A DNA stretch of 64,000 nucleotides from Rhodococcus oryzae (GCF_005049235.1 NZ_SUMD01000003.1:62001-126000), one strand, 5' to 3'; positions 24,775-33,025 are shown, counted from the stretch's first letter. Notes: generated by a model not told the origin, from the letters alone. Numbers and translations are program-made.

Positions 24775-25701
24775 TCAGATGATCTCGGCCCGGCGCTCCG
24801 TGGCCGCGGGCCACGGGTTCACCCCGCGGTGCAGCCACTCGGCGGTGCCACGCCAGAATCCGTCCCGGTGCCGGTCGTGGAACAGCCCGAAGTGGCCGAT
24901 CTCCTCGTGGCCCAACAGTTTCGGGTCCAGTTCCACCCGGGAACGGTCGCTGCCGCGGTAGTAGCCGAGGGTACGGTCGAGCGCGGCGGGGGTGCCGAAC
25001 TCGTCGTCGCTGGTGGCCACCGCCAGGATCGGTGCCCGCACGGCCGCGAACCGGCGCCGCACCTCGGACCGCTCGCCGCGCGGATAGCTGGATTCCATCG
25101 CGGCCCGGCGGAAGGCCCACTCGTGGGCCACGCCCGCGGGCAGATCCTCGAGCCAGCCGAGCCGGCGGCCGGGGAAGTACCCGTACGCGGCGGTGAGCAC
25201 CGGCATCGCCAGGTGCCACTTCGCGAGCAGGCCCACCCGGCTCCGGCGCGCGTAGTCGCGCCAGTACGCATACTGGGCGCCTACGGTGAGCATCCGGTCC
25301 ACGTGCACCGCAGCGGCCGCGAACCCGGGCAGGAACCCGCCGATGCTGTGCCCGACCACGGCCAGCGGCCGGTCCGGTTCCTGCGTCCGCGCGAACTCGA
25401 CCGCCGCGTCGAAGTCCTGCTCGCCCCATGCTCGCCATGGGATAGCGGCGCCGCGCAGCGTGCCGGGCGGTCGGGACTCGCCGATGCCGCGGTAGTCGTA
25501 GGTGAGCACCGGCGAGCCGAGCTCGGCCAGGAACCGCGCGTACCGGTGGTAGTAGCGGGCCAGCACCCCGGTGGCGCAGTTGACGATCACCATCGGCGCG
25601 TCCGTGCCCGCGACGGTCGGTTCGAACAGGTTTCCGCCCAGCACGACGCCGTCCCGACACCCGAAGGTGACGGGACGGGTCGTGACCTCGGTTGATGTCA
25701 C
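24775..25701 (-). CDS. Alpha/beta hydrolase, last gene of MFS-thioesterase-thiolase operon
   Basis: 308 residues. GTG at 25701 overlaps the thiolase stop as GTGA. The fold elements are VIVNCATGVLARYYHRYARFLAELGSPVLTYDYRGIGES, nucleophile elbow VVGHSIGGFL, and a late EEIGHFGLFHDRHRDGFW containing the probable catalytic His. It belongs to the serine aminopeptidase/lysophospholipase-like hydrolases (COG4757 style, with the 'cap' YWRDYARRSRVGLLAKWHLAMPVLTAAYGYFPGRRLGW). In an operon with acyl-CoA genes it may hydrolyse an ester or thioester substrate. Confidence 0.85.
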   Translation of the reverse strand: MTSTEVTTRPVTFGCRDGVVLGGNLFEPTVAGTDAPMVIVNCATGVLARYYHRYARFLAELGSPVLTYDYRGIGESRPPGTLRGAAIPWRAWGEQDFDAAVEFARTQEPDRPLAVVGHSIGGFLPGFAAAAVHVDRMLTVGAQYAYWRDYARRSRVGLLAKWHLAMPVLTAAYGYFPGRRLGWLEDLPAGVAHEWAFRRAAMESSYPRGERSEVRRRFAAVRAPILAVATSDDEFGTPAALDRTLGYYRGSDRSRVELDPKLLGHEEIGHFGLFHDRHRDGFWRGTAEWLHRGVNPWPAATERRAEII

Positions 25702-26867
25702 GCCAGCCGCTCGATCACCGTCGCATTCGCCATGCCGCCAGCCTCGCACATGGTCTGCAGGCCGTAGCGGGCGCCACGTTGTTCCAGCGCACCGACGAGG
25801 GTGGTGAGCAGCCGCGCCCCGCTGGCGCCGAGCGGGTGGCCGAGGGCGAGCGCGCCGCCGTGCACGTTGACCCGATCGAGGTCGGCGCCGGTCTCCTTCG
25901 CCCAGGCCAGCACCACCGAGGCGAAGGCCTCGTTCACCTCGAACAGGTCGATGTCCGCCAGCGTGAGTCCGGCCCGCCGCAGCACCTTCTCGGTGGCCGG
26001 GATGATCGCGGTGAGCATGAACAGCGGGTCGTCGCCTGCGACCGCGAAGCTGTGCAGCGCCAGCGGGGTGAGCCCGAGCCGGGCCGCGGTCTCGCCGGTG
26101 GTGATGAGCACCGCGGCGCTGCCGTCGCTGAGCGGGCTCGAGTTGCCCGCCGTGACTCCCCAGTCGATCTGCGGGAACCGCGTCGCCATCGCCTCGTCCG
26201 CGAACGCCGGACGCAGCGCTGCCATCGACTCCGGCGTGCCGCCGGGCCGGATGGCCTCGTCGGTGCCGAGTTCGGGCAGCGTGGCGAGCTCCTTGGCGAA
26301 GGCGCCGCCGACGGTGGCGCGGTGCGCCTTCGCGTGGCTGTGCAGCGCGAACTCGTCCATCTCGGCGCGCCCGATGCCCCACCGTGCGGCGATCAGTTCG
26401 GCGCTGATGCCCTGGGGCACAAGCCCGTCCGGGTAGCGCTCGGCGAACCGGGTGCCACGCCGATCGACGCCCGCGCCGATATTCGACCCCATGGGGATGC
26501 GGCTCATCGACTCCACGCCGCAGGCGATCACCACGTCGTAGGCGCCGGAGATGACGCCCTGCGCGGCGAAGTGCACGGCCTGCTGGCTGCTGCCGCACTG
26601 CCGGTCGATCGTGGTGCCGGGCACCGTTTCGGGGAAACCCGCGGCCAGCAGTGCGGTGCGGGTGATGTTGGCGGCCTGCTGGTCGACCTGGGTGACGCAG
26701 CCGCCGATCACGTCGTCGACGAGCGCCGGGTCGATCCCGGTGCGGTCGACGAGCGCGGTCAGGCTGTGCGCGAGCAGGTCCACCGGGTGGATCCCGTGCA
26801 GGGCGCCGCCCGGCTTGCCCTTGCCGATCGGGGTGCGGACGGCGGCGGCGATGACGGCGTCTCTCAT
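25698..26867 (-). CDS. Thiolase (acetyl-CoA acyltransferase)
   Basis: 389 residues with all thiolase catalytic motifs: Cys91 in DRQCGSSQQAVHFAA, NEAFASV, the His in HGGALALGHPLGASGARLL and the second Cys in CEAGGMANA. It performs thiolytic cleavage or Claisen condensation of acyl-CoAs, in beta-oxidation or biosynthesis. The operon also holds a thioesterase-like protein, a drug/metabolite exporter and a hydrolase. A short catabolic or biosynthetic route for a small acyl compound, with export, is plausible. The ATG at 26867 is 2 bp from the upstream stop, and AAGGAG lies just before it. Confidence 0.93.
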   Translation of the reverse strand: MRDAVIAAAVRTPIGKGKPGGALHGIHPVDLLAHSLTALVDRTGIDPALVDDVIGGCVTQVDQQAANITRTALLAAGFPETVPGTTIDRQCGSSQQAVHFAAQGVISGAYDVVIACGVESMSRIPMGSNIGAGVDRRGTRFAERYPDGLVPQGISAELIAARWGIGRAEMDEFALHSHAKAHRATVGGAFAKELATLPELGTDEAIRPGGTPESMAALRPAFADEAMATRFPQIDWGVTAGNSSPLSDGSAAVLITTGETAARLGLTPLALHSFAVAGDDPLFMLTAIIPATEKVLRRAGLTLADIDLFEVNEAFASVVLAWAKETGADLDRVNVHGGALALGHPLGASGARLLTTLVGALEQRGARYGLQTMCEAGGMANATVIERLA

Positions 26868-26869
26868 GA

Positions 26870-27628
26870 CTACTCCTTGGTGGTGGTGCCGCCGAGGATT
26901 CGGCGGAGCTGGCGGGCCTGTCCGGCGAGTTCTCCTGTCGCGGTGTGTAGTTCGGCCTCGTCTACGCACAGGTCGTCGGTCGCCCACGCGGTGCGGTGCC
27001 GCAGCCGGTACCAGCGCGACGGGGGCGTTCCTGGCGGGAAGTGGGCGCTGAACTCGATGGTCGGGATCGGGACGGGCGCGGTGCGGGTGGCGTACAGGCC
27101 GGGCGGCAGGGCGTCGAGCAGCACCGCCGCGCTCTCCTGTGGGGTGAGGTCGATGTCGGCGGTCAGGCGGATCCAGACGTCGAACTCCGGTGTTTCGCCG
27201 CCCGCGAACGGCCGCGCCGAGTTGATCGGCCGGATGTCGAGGTATTGCGAGAACGGCACGAAGTCGACCGGGATCTCCAGCGGGGGAAGGGTTTCCGGGT
27301 CCACGTCGGGCAGGGACACCGGTCCGGGTGGCCAGGTCACCGTGGTGCCGGGAGACCGGGCGAGTCGGACGACCGCTGTCGCGGCGTCGCCGAGGCGCGT
27401 CCGGACGCCCGCCGAGCGTCCGCCCCTGACCACCTCCGCGTCGACGGTGAACGGTCCCGCGGCGACCGGGGCGTAAAGATGGGCGGTGACCGCGACGGGG
27501 GTGGCGTCGAGGGTGCGGGCGGCGCCGCGGAGTAGCGCGGCGACGACCAGGCCGCCGTGGATGCCGCCGAACCCCCGCCACGAGTCGTCGAAGGTCGTCG
27601 GGAACGCGGTGGTCGTGGTGGTGGTCAT
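26870..27628 (-). CDS. Thioesterase-family (double hot-dog) protein
   Basis: 252 residues. It reads as two fused hot-dog halves. The first contains the helix GGIHGGLVVAALLRGAARTLDATPVAVTAHLYAPVAAGPFTVDAEVVRGGRSAGVRTRL. The second contains PEFDVWIRLTADIDLTPQESAAVLLDALPPGLYATRTAPVPIPTIEFSAHFPPG and WYRLRHRTAWATDDLCVDEAELHTATGELAGQARQLRRIL. This matches the TesB-like acyl-CoA thioesterase group common in mycolata. It releases fatty acid from acyl-CoA if active. ATG at 27628 overlaps the MFS stop (ATGA). Confidence 0.8.
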   Translation of the reverse strand: MTTTTTTAFPTTFDDSWRGFGGIHGGLVVAALLRGAARTLDATPVAVTAHLYAPVAAGPFTVDAEVVRGGRSAGVRTRLGDAATAVVRLARSPGTTVTWPPGPVSLPDVDPETLPPLEIPVDFVPFSQYLDIRPINSARPFAGGETPEFDVWIRLTADIDLTPQESAAVLLDALPPGLYATRTAPVPIPTIEFSAHFPPGTPPSRWYRLRHRTAWATDDLCVDEAELHTATGELAGQARQLRRILGGTTTKE

Positions 27629-29064
27629 CGCAGTGCCTCTGCGGGCTCGGTGGTGGGGGCGGAGCGCTCCGGGGGCGAGGTGCGGGCTGTGATGCCGAGC
27701 GCGGCGGCGGCCGCGAGCACCGAGACCACCCCGACGGACCACCAAGAATGCATGAAAGCCGTTCGAGTGGAATCGAATCCGATGGGGGTGCCCAGGATGG
27801 CGACGAGGGCGCTGATGCCGATGACGGCGCCGATCTGCCGGTGCATGGAGACCACGGCGCTGCCGGTGGCCGCGCGATCCTGCGGCAGGCCCGCGGTGGC
27901 GGTGGCAAGGATGGTCGGCATTGCCAGGCCGACCCCGACGCCCGCGATCAGCCAGCCGGGCAGGATCTGCGTCGCGTAGGCCGGTTCCGGCCCGACGGAC
28001 GCCGCGATGAGCACCGCGCCGCCGCCCCAGAGCAGGCAGCCGAGGGCGGCGATCCGGCCCGCGTCGACCCGGGATGCGAGCCGCTGCGCGACGATCGCGA
28101 ACACCGGCACCATCAGCGGGCCCGGTGCGATCGCCATGCCGGTGCGCGTCGCCGAGTAGTCCCAGACCGTCTGCATCCAGAGGATGTTCGCCAGCAGCGC
28201 GGCGGCGAACCCGGCGTTGAAGAGCAGCATCGCGGCGTTGGACCACGCGAAGGTGCGCACCCGGAGCATCGCCGGGTCGAGGATCGGGGCGCTGCCGCGA
28301 CCGTTGCGGATCCAGAACCCGGCACCCGACACGAGGGCGACCGCGAACGCGCCGAGTACCCCAGCGCTGGACCAGCCCCAGGCGGGCCCCTCGACCAGCG
28401 CGAGAGCGAGCGCCCCGACTGCCGTGGTGAGCAGGGCGGCGGCGAGGACGTCGGGATGGTCGGCGTCGCGGTCGCGGGATTCGGGGATCGAGCGGGCCGC
28501 AAGCACCAGGAACGCGATCCCGATCGGGACGTTGATCAGGAACACCCAGCGCCAGGATGCGGCGACCAGGATGCCGCCGATCACCGGGCCTGCGGCGGCG
28601 GCGAGGGCGCCTGCGGTGGCCCAGATGCGGACCGACGCGGAGCGGCGCTCGGCGGGCAGGACGGTGAGGATCAGGGCGAGGCTGGCCGGGGTGAGCAGCG
28701 CGGCACCGATGGCCTGTGCGGCGCGGAAACCGATGAGCGACCACAGGTTCGGGGCCAGCGCGCAGGCCGCGCTCGCCGCGACGAACAGCCCCAGCCCGAG
28801 CAGGAAGCCGCGCTTGCGGCCCACCTTGTCCGCCCAGCGTCCGAGCGGGATCAGCAGCGCGGCGTAGAGAATCGCGTAGCCGTTGAGGATCCAGCTCAGG
28901 TCCGCGAGGGAGTGGCCCGAGAAGTCGGCGCCGATCTCGTCGAACGCCACGTTGACGACGAACAGGTCGAGGCCTGCCAGGAAGCTCGCGCCGCAGAGTG
29001 CGAGGAGGACCGGGCCCGGGCGGACCGGTCGCGATAGCTGACTATGGAGTTCCATAGTCAGCAC
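27625..29064 (-). CDS. MFS transporter, DHA2/EmrB-type 14-helix drug exporter
   Basis: 479 residues from a GTG at 29064. An ATG at 29055 lies inside the operator palindrome and is an equally good start. Motifs: LDLFVVNVAFDEIGADF (motif D1), GRWADKVGRKRGFLLGLGLFV (motif A), LTPASLALILTVLPAERR and motif C-like GPVIGGILVAASWRWVFLINVPIG. Such proteins export drugs or endogenous metabolites using proton motive force. It heads a four-gene operon whose members overlap by 4 bp or are 2 bp apart, divergent from an HxlR regulator. Induction by an exported compound is likely. Confidence 0.92.
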   Translation of the reverse strand: MLTMELHSQLSRPVRPGPVLLALCGASFLAGLDLFVVNVAFDEIGADFSGHSLADLSWILNGYAILYAALLIPLGRWADKVGRKRGFLLGLGLFVAASAACALAPNLWSLIGFRAAQAIGAALLTPASLALILTVLPAERRSASVRIWATAGALAAAAGPVIGGILVAASWRWVFLINVPIGIAFLVLAARSIPESRDRDADHPDVLAAALLTTAVGALALALVEGPAWGWSSAGVLGAFAVALVSGAGFWIRNGRGSAPILDPAMLRVRTFAWSNAAMLLFNAGFAAALLANILWMQTVWDYSATRTGMAIAPGPLMVPVFAIVAQRLASRVDAGRIAALGCLLWGGGAVLIAASVGPEPAYATQILPGWLIAGVGVGLAMPTILATATAGLPQDRAATGSAVVSMHRQIGAVIGISALVAILGTPIGFDSTRTAFMHSWWSVGVVSVLAAAAALGITARTSPPERSAPTTEPAEALR

Positions 29065-29083
29065 GCTACGAGCTGACTATGGA
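29037..29083. promoter_or_regulatory. HxlR operator: 26-bp palindrome plus a third half-site
   Basis: Twelve-base arms GCTGACTATGGA (29037-29048) and its complement (29051-29062) flank a 2-bp centre. The identical 12-mer recurs at 29072-29083. The palindrome covers the MFS start codon region, and the extra half-site lies toward the HxlR gene, so one protein could repress both directions. Confidence 0.75.
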
Positions 29084-29103
29084 TTACACAAGCCAGGGGT
29101 ACG

Positions 29104-29616
29104 ATGGGGCACATGGGAGCGATTCACCTGGAGGGTGTGCTGGCCGACAGGGACGCCTGGCGGGCCACGCGGTGCTCGATAGGCAAGGCGATGGAGGTCA
29201 TCGGCACCCGGTCGGCGGTGCTCATCATGCGAGAGGCCTACTACGGCACAACGCGATTCGACGACTTCGCGGCCCGCGTCGGGATCACCGAGGCGGTCGC
29301 GTCGGCGCGGCTGCGCGAGCTCGCCGAGGCCGGGCTGCTCGAGCGCAGCCCCTACCGCGAGCCGGGGCAGCGCACTCGGCACGAGTACCTGCTCACCGAG
29401 ATGGGGCGCGATCTGCTGCCCGCTGTACTGGCGCTGATGCAGTGGGGCGACAAGTACCTGCAGGACGGCAGGGGTGCGCCGCTGGACCTGGTCGAGAACG
29501 ACACCGGCGAGCCGGTGCGGGTGGAGGTGCGCGGCGAGTCGGGACGCGCGATGCCGCTCGAGGGGCTGCGGGTCCGCCCGGGCGAGCAATACCGAGAGCG
29601 CCTGCGGCGCCCGTGA
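29104..29616 (+). CDS. HxlR family transcriptional regulator
   Basis: 170 residues (ATG 29104; ATG 29113 is possible). The winged helix is WRATRCSIGKAMEVIGTRSAVLIMREAYYGTTRFDDFAARVGITEAVASARLRELAEAGLLERSPYREPGQRTRHEYLLTEMGRDLLPAVLALMQWGDKYL. The Cys in RCSIGKAMEVIG is at the position that senses electrophiles or disulfide stress in some HxlR proteins. The last residues (RLRRP and the stop) are encoded by the 68-bp palindromic repeat, so the repeat has supplied its current C-terminus. The operator is shared with the MFS operon. Confidence 0.9.
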   Translation: MGHMGAIHLEGVLADRDAWRATRCSIGKAMEVIGTRSAVLIMREAYYGTTRFDDFAARVGITEAVASARLRELAEAGLLERSPYREPGQRTRHEYLLTEMGRDLLPAVLALMQWGDKYLQDGRGAPLDLVENDTGEPVRVEVRGESGRAMPLEGLRVRPGEQYRERLRRP

Positions 29617-29667
29617 GCGCCTGACGAGTCCCTGCACTCGTCAAGCGCGCACGGGCGGCGGAGCCGC
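29600..29667. repeat. 68-bp interspersed palindromic repeat, copy 2
   Basis: Arms 29608-29629 and 29636-29657 (22 bp, two mismatches) with a 6-bp loop. The same outer flanks as copy 1 at 20566-20633 are present: GCCTGCGG and GCGGAGCCGC. The left arm runs into the HxlR gene and contains its stop codon. The right flank ends directly at the site-2 protease stop. Loop sequences differ while flanks are conserved. Confidence 0.85.
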
Positions 29668-30447
29668 CTACAGCCAGAAGCGCATCAGGTAGTTGCCTGC
29701 CTGCGCCCAGGCCTCCGGCACCCCGGACAGGCCGAACAGCCCGTAGATGGCGTCGAAGAACACCCGGTTGACCGACGGCACGAACAGGAACGCCACCAGG
29801 AACAGGATGCCGAGGCCCTTGTACTGGTCAAGGGCGCGGCGGGTCTGCGGGGACAGTGACGGCTCCAGCGCCCCGTATCCGTCCAGCCCCGGGATCGGGA
29901 GCAGGTTCAACACCGTCGCCATCACCTGCAGAAACGCCAGGAAGCTCAGGCCGTACCAGAAGACCTTGTGTTCGCTGCCGAGGCCGAAAACCCGGATGAA
30001 GAGAAGCAGCACCACCGCCGCGGCGGCGTTGACCGCCGGACCGGCCAGTGAGATCTGCCGCTGCACCCGGGCAGGCAGGCCCGCGGTGCGCAGATAGACG
30101 GCACCGCCCGGCAGCCCGATGCCGCCGAGCGCGATGAACAGCACCGGCAGCCCGATCGAGAGCAGCGGGTGGCTGTACTTGAGCGGGTTCAGCGTGAGGT
30201 ACCCGCGGGCCTCCACCTCGTCGTCGCCGTGCCGCCACGCGGTGTAGGCGTGGCCGAACTCGTGCAGGCACACCGTCACCACCCAACCCGCGATGACCAG
30301 CAGGAAGACGCCGAAGTGCGCGAGTGTCGAGCGGGGCGCGGCGTTCCAGGAGAGCACGCCGCCGAGCACGGCCAGCGCGAGCACGCCGTAGAAGACCGGG
30401 CTCGGGCGGATCGCGACCCTCCGAGTGGGGGCGCCGGGAAAGGTCAT
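29668..30447 (-). CDS. Site-2 protease-like M50 intramembrane metalloprotease
   Basis: 259 residues with about six membrane helices. Zinc-site motif HEFGH (His62, Glu63, His66) is in a helix (VVTVCLHEFGHAYTAWRHG), and the second motif LLPIPGLDGYGALEP supplies the Asp. Subfamily members (Rv0359 in M. tuberculosis, by memory) lack PDZ domains. They cleave transmembrane substrates such as anti-sigma factors, but this protein's substrate is unknown. The gene is probably the left end of the conserved Rv0357c-Rv0365c-like block, here interrupted by additional genes. Confidence 0.9.
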   Translation of the reverse strand: MTFPGAPTRRVAIRPSPVFYGVLALAVLGGVLSWNAAPRSTLAHFGVFLLVIAGWVVTVCLHEFGHAYTAWRHGDDEVEARGYLTLNPLKYSHPLLSIGLPVLFIALGGIGLPGGAVYLRTAGLPARVQRQISLAGPAVNAAAAVVLLLFIRVFGLGSEHKVFWYGLSFLAFLQVMATVLNLLPIPGLDGYGALEPSLSPQTRRALDQYKGLGILFLVAFLFVPSVNRVFFDAIYGLFGLSGVPEAWAQAGNYLMRFWL

Positions 30448-30501
30448 GCGCCCAGTATCACCCGCATTCGCGTCGCGGCCGGCGAGGTGCGGCCGGATTC
30501 C

Positions 30502-30526
30502 TTCCGCTCGAGGCCCCCGAGCGGAA
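30502..30526. promoter_or_regulatory. Inverted repeat upstream of the GlnH-like lipoprotein
   Basis: TTCCGCTCG (30502-30510) and CGAGCGGAA (30518-30526) form perfect 9-bp arms with a 7-bp spacer. They lie in the 123-bp gap between the divergent site-2 protease and GlnH-like genes, 45 bp before the latter's ATG. It could be an operator or an RNA hairpin in the leader. Confidence 0.4.
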
Positions 30527-30570
30527 AGATGGCGGGTACGAACGTCGACCATTGCCCAGCTGGGGGTGTG

Positions 30571-31581
30571 ATGTCGGGACGAGGAACGGGACACTCGCCG
30601 CACCTCGTCGCCCTGGTGCTCGCTGTGGGTGTGATGCTGGCGGCAACGGGCTGCTCTTTCGGTTCCCCCGACGGGCCGTCGATGACAACCCCCACCTTCG
30701 GCCCGCCGCTGCCGGGGGGCGCGCAGGTCCTCGAACCGGTCAGCGGCGAGCCCTCCAGCGCGCCTGCGCCGACGAGCTGCGACGCCACCGCCAGCCTGCG
30801 GCCCGGCCCGCCGACGACGCCGGGGGCGATGCCGCCGGGCGGCCCGCTGGCCCGCATCGTCGAACGCGGCAGGCTGATCGTCGCGGTCGACCAGTCCACG
30901 AATCTGTTCAGCTTCCGCGATCCCGATTCGGGTCAGATTGCCGGCTTCGACGTCGATGTCGCGCGTGAGATCGCCCGCGACATCTTCGGGGACCCGTCGA
31001 AGGTCGAGTTCCAGATCCGCGACACCGTCGATCGCGAGCCCGCGCTGCAGGACGGTTCGGTGGACCTCATCGTGAACGCCATGACGATCACCTGTGACCG
31101 CGCGGAGCGGATCGCCTTCTCGACCGTCTACCTGAACGCCGCGCAACGGATCCTGGTGACCGAGGGGTCGGGAATCGGCGGCGTCGCGGACCTCGCGGGT
31201 AAGCGGGTGTGCACCGTCCCCAACACCACCTCACTGGCCAACCTGCGGCGGATCCAGCCCGCCGCCACCGTCCTCGCCACCGAAACCTGGGCGGATTGTC
31301 TTGTCGCACTGCAACAACGGCAGGTGGACGCGGCCACCGCGGACGACACCCAGCTGGCCGGTCTCGCGGCACAGGACCCGTACCTCGAGATCGTCGGGGG
31401 CAGCCTGGAACCCGAGCCGTACGGCGTCGGGATCAACATCGCGGACGAGGAGCTGGTCCGCTTCGTCAACGGGACGCTCGAGCGGATGCGTTCGGACGGG
31501 ACCTGGACGAAGCTGTACGACCAATGGCTGTCCGTGCTCGGGCCCGCACCAGCGCCGCCCGAACCGCACTACCGCGACTAG
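30571..31581 (+). CDS. glnH: GlnH-like glutamate/aspartate-binding lipoprotein
   Basis: 336 residues. A signal peptide with the lipobox-like ATGC gives a lipid-anchored mature protein. A Pro/Ser-rich linker follows, then the periplasmic-binding type 2 domain (GRLIVAVDQSTNLFSFRDPDSGQIAGFDVDVAREIARDIFG, ELQDGSVDLIVNAMTITCDRAERIAFSTVYL, LAGKRVCTVPNTTSLANL). Extra cysteines (CDATAS, TCDR, VCTV, DCLV) probably form disulfides. In mycobacteria GlnH delivers the signal to GlnX and PknG, which regulate nitrogen and carbon flow; neither glnX nor pknG is adjacent here. Its stop overlaps the convergent gene's stop (CTAG). Confidence 0.8.
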   Translation: MSGRGTGHSPHLVALVLAVGVMLAATGCSFGSPDGPSMTTPTFGPPLPGGAQVLEPVSGEPSSAPAPTSCDATASLRPGPPTTPGAMPPGGPLARIVERGRLIVAVDQSTNLFSFRDPDSGQIAGFDVDVAREIARDIFGDPSKVEFQIRDTVDREPALQDGSVDLIVNAMTITCDRAERIAFSTVYLNAAQRILVTEGSGIGGVADLAGKRVCTVPNTTSLANLRRIQPAATVLATETWADCLVALQQRQVDAATADDTQLAGLAAQDPYLEIVGGSLEPEPYGVGINIADEELVRFVNGTLERMRSDGTWTKLYDQWLSVLGPAPAPPEPHYRD

Positions 31582-32258
31582 CGGACGAGCAACCAGTCCT
31601 GCGGATGCCGATAGAAGCTGCACCGCTTCAGCGAGCGCGGCGTCGTGACGCCGTCTCGGGTGACGACCGCGGCCGTCGAGCCCGTCTGTACGGCGCGCGC
31701 GCTTGTCCACCTCGGGCCGAGGAATCCCCAGCCGCGGCCGACGGTGGCCCGGACGCCAGGAGCCTCCAGGGTCGGTGCGACCCGCACCGACCGGACGGTC
31801 CCGGAGAACAGTCGGGTCGAGTCCGCGTAGGTCTCGCCGACGAGCTCGCCGCCCTCCGGTCCGGTGATGGAGGCGAGCCCGACCAGCGCGGTGCCCGAGT
31901 CGTCCCGGACCAGTGGCAGCGGCGCGGCCCGCCCCAGCACGGCCAGGTCGGCGGCGGGCGAGCCGGTCGGGAGCCGGTACAGCCGGGTGGCCGCGGTTCT
32001 CGTCGCGGCGACATAGGCCAGCTCGACGGACAGCCGCTCGCTCCGCATCAGCCGGGTCAGCGCCGCGGCCAGTGCGGCGTCCTCGCCGACGACGATCAGT
32101 CGGGGCACGGACGTGGTGCGCTCGCCCAGCTCGTCCAGCCGGGGGAGCAGCTCGTCGAAGTCCGGCTTGGTGGGGACGGCGGGCGCGGTGACCGTGGCGA
32201 GCTCAGCCAGCCGGGGTGGAATGGGCGCGTCACCGCAGGCGAGCACGAGACAGGTCAA
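31578..32258 (-). CDS. Conserved actinobacterial protein, unknown function
   Basis: 226 residues from a TTG at 32258. GGGAG seven bases upstream and no better codon support this start. The N-terminus LTCLVLACGDAPIPPRLAELATV and a middle RLIVVGEDAALAAALTRLMRSERLSVELAYV look like an alpha/beta sugar-kinase-like fold, with VVGEDAALAAALTRLMR similar to the Gly-rich part of diacylglycerol-kinase/NAD-kinase relatives. The C-terminus (KRCSFYRHPQDWLLVR) resembles the end of lipid kinases' beta-domain. I could not confirm a kinase motif. By synteny with site-2 protease and purA it may correspond to Rv0358, which is uncharacterised. Confidence 0.55.
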   Translation of the reverse strand: MTCLVLACGDAPIPPRLAELATVTAPAVPTKPDFDELLPRLDELGERTTSVPRLIVVGEDAALAAALTRLMRSERLSVELAYVAATRTAATRLYRLPTGSPAADLAVLGRAAPLPLVRDDSGTALVGLASITGPEGGELVGETYADSTRLFSGTVRSVRVAPTLEAPGVRATVGRGWGFLGPRWTSARAVQTGSTAAVVTRDGVTTPRSLKRCSFYRHPQDWLLVR

Positions 32259-32366
32259 GGTTCTGCTCCCGGTTCGGGTCGGCGGTCGACCGGAGGTCAC
32301 ATTCGTACAACCAGACGATACGAAGGTGTCATTCGGTCGACCAAACCGGGCACGCGGACATAACGA

Positions 32367-32409
32367 GTACCCCACTACTCGTGTCATCGGGGCATCACGG
32401 CAATAACGT
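32367..32409 (+). promoter_or_regulatory. GTA-N4-ACTAC box promoter, copy 1
   Basis: The 12-mer GTACCCCACTAC (32367-32378) is followed after exactly 25 bp by TAACGT (32404-32409), a -10-like hexamer, 33 bp before the ATG at 32443. The box overlaps a 7-bp dyad ACGAGTA/TACTCGT (32363-32382). Same architecture as copies at 35635, 41284 and 46319. Confidence 0.55.
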
Positions 32410-32442
32410 CGAAGTCAGCCGACCAACCGACCGGAGATCCCC

Positions 32443-32982
32443 ATGCAGATCACGATGCCGACGACCCGCGACCACCCCGACACCCTTGCCCGAACCATCC
32501 GGTTCTGCAGGTCAGGCCTCGTCGCCGCGGCGGCCGAGCTGCGCGGTGAGGGCGATGCCGGACGCGCCGCGGATCTGGAGGCCGCCCGGCACCTGCTCGA
32601 CCTCGGGATCGGGCAGATGTGCACGCCGTCCGGACTGAACTCCCGGCGCTTCCAGGTCCAGCCGCTCGGCCTGCGGATCGGCAAGGCCAGGACCGACCGG
32701 CTCGTCGCGCGGGCCGACACCCTGCGGTTCACGGTGGACCTCCCGCCGGGTTCCGGCCCGGAATCGTGGGACGAGACGCTCACCGTGACCTGGTTCAACA
32801 TGGCCACCCTCGAGGGCGGAACGCACCCGCTCGATCACTTCACGGCCGAGAACCCACCGGAGCCGGCAGGCCGCTCGGCGCTGGTGCGGACCGGGGTCGG
32901 GGTGATCGTCGCCGCTATCGACGGCGCGGATGACGACGGGGGCCCTTCGCATCGGCCCGGGTTCGTTCTCATTGCGGAGTAA
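32443..32982 (+). CDS. Unknown protein of the putative LAL regulon
   Basis: 179 residues from the ATG at 32443 (CCGGAGATCC upstream). The first half is helical (HPDTLARTIRFCRSGLVAAAAELRGEGDAGRAADLEAARHLLDLGIGQM). The second half is beta-rich (RFQVQPLGLRIGKARTDRLVARADTLRFTVDLPPGSGPESWDETLTVTWFNMATLEGGTHPLDHF). No signal peptide, membrane helix or catalytic motif is visible and I do not recognise a family. It ends 55 bp before the LAL regulator and is preceded by box copy 1, so it is probably co-regulated with the downstream operon. Confidence 0.6.
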   Translation: MQITMPTTRDHPDTLARTIRFCRSGLVAAAAELRGEGDAGRAADLEAARHLLDLGIGQMCTPSGLNSRRFQVQPLGLRIGKARTDRLVARADTLRFTVDLPPGSGPESWDETLTVTWFNMATLEGGTHPLDHFTAENPPEPAGRSALVRTGVGVIVAAIDGADDDGGPSHRPGFVLIAE

Positions 32983-33025
32983 CAGCACTCTCATCGCTGA
33001 GTAACGGCATTACAGCGCCAGAGCT

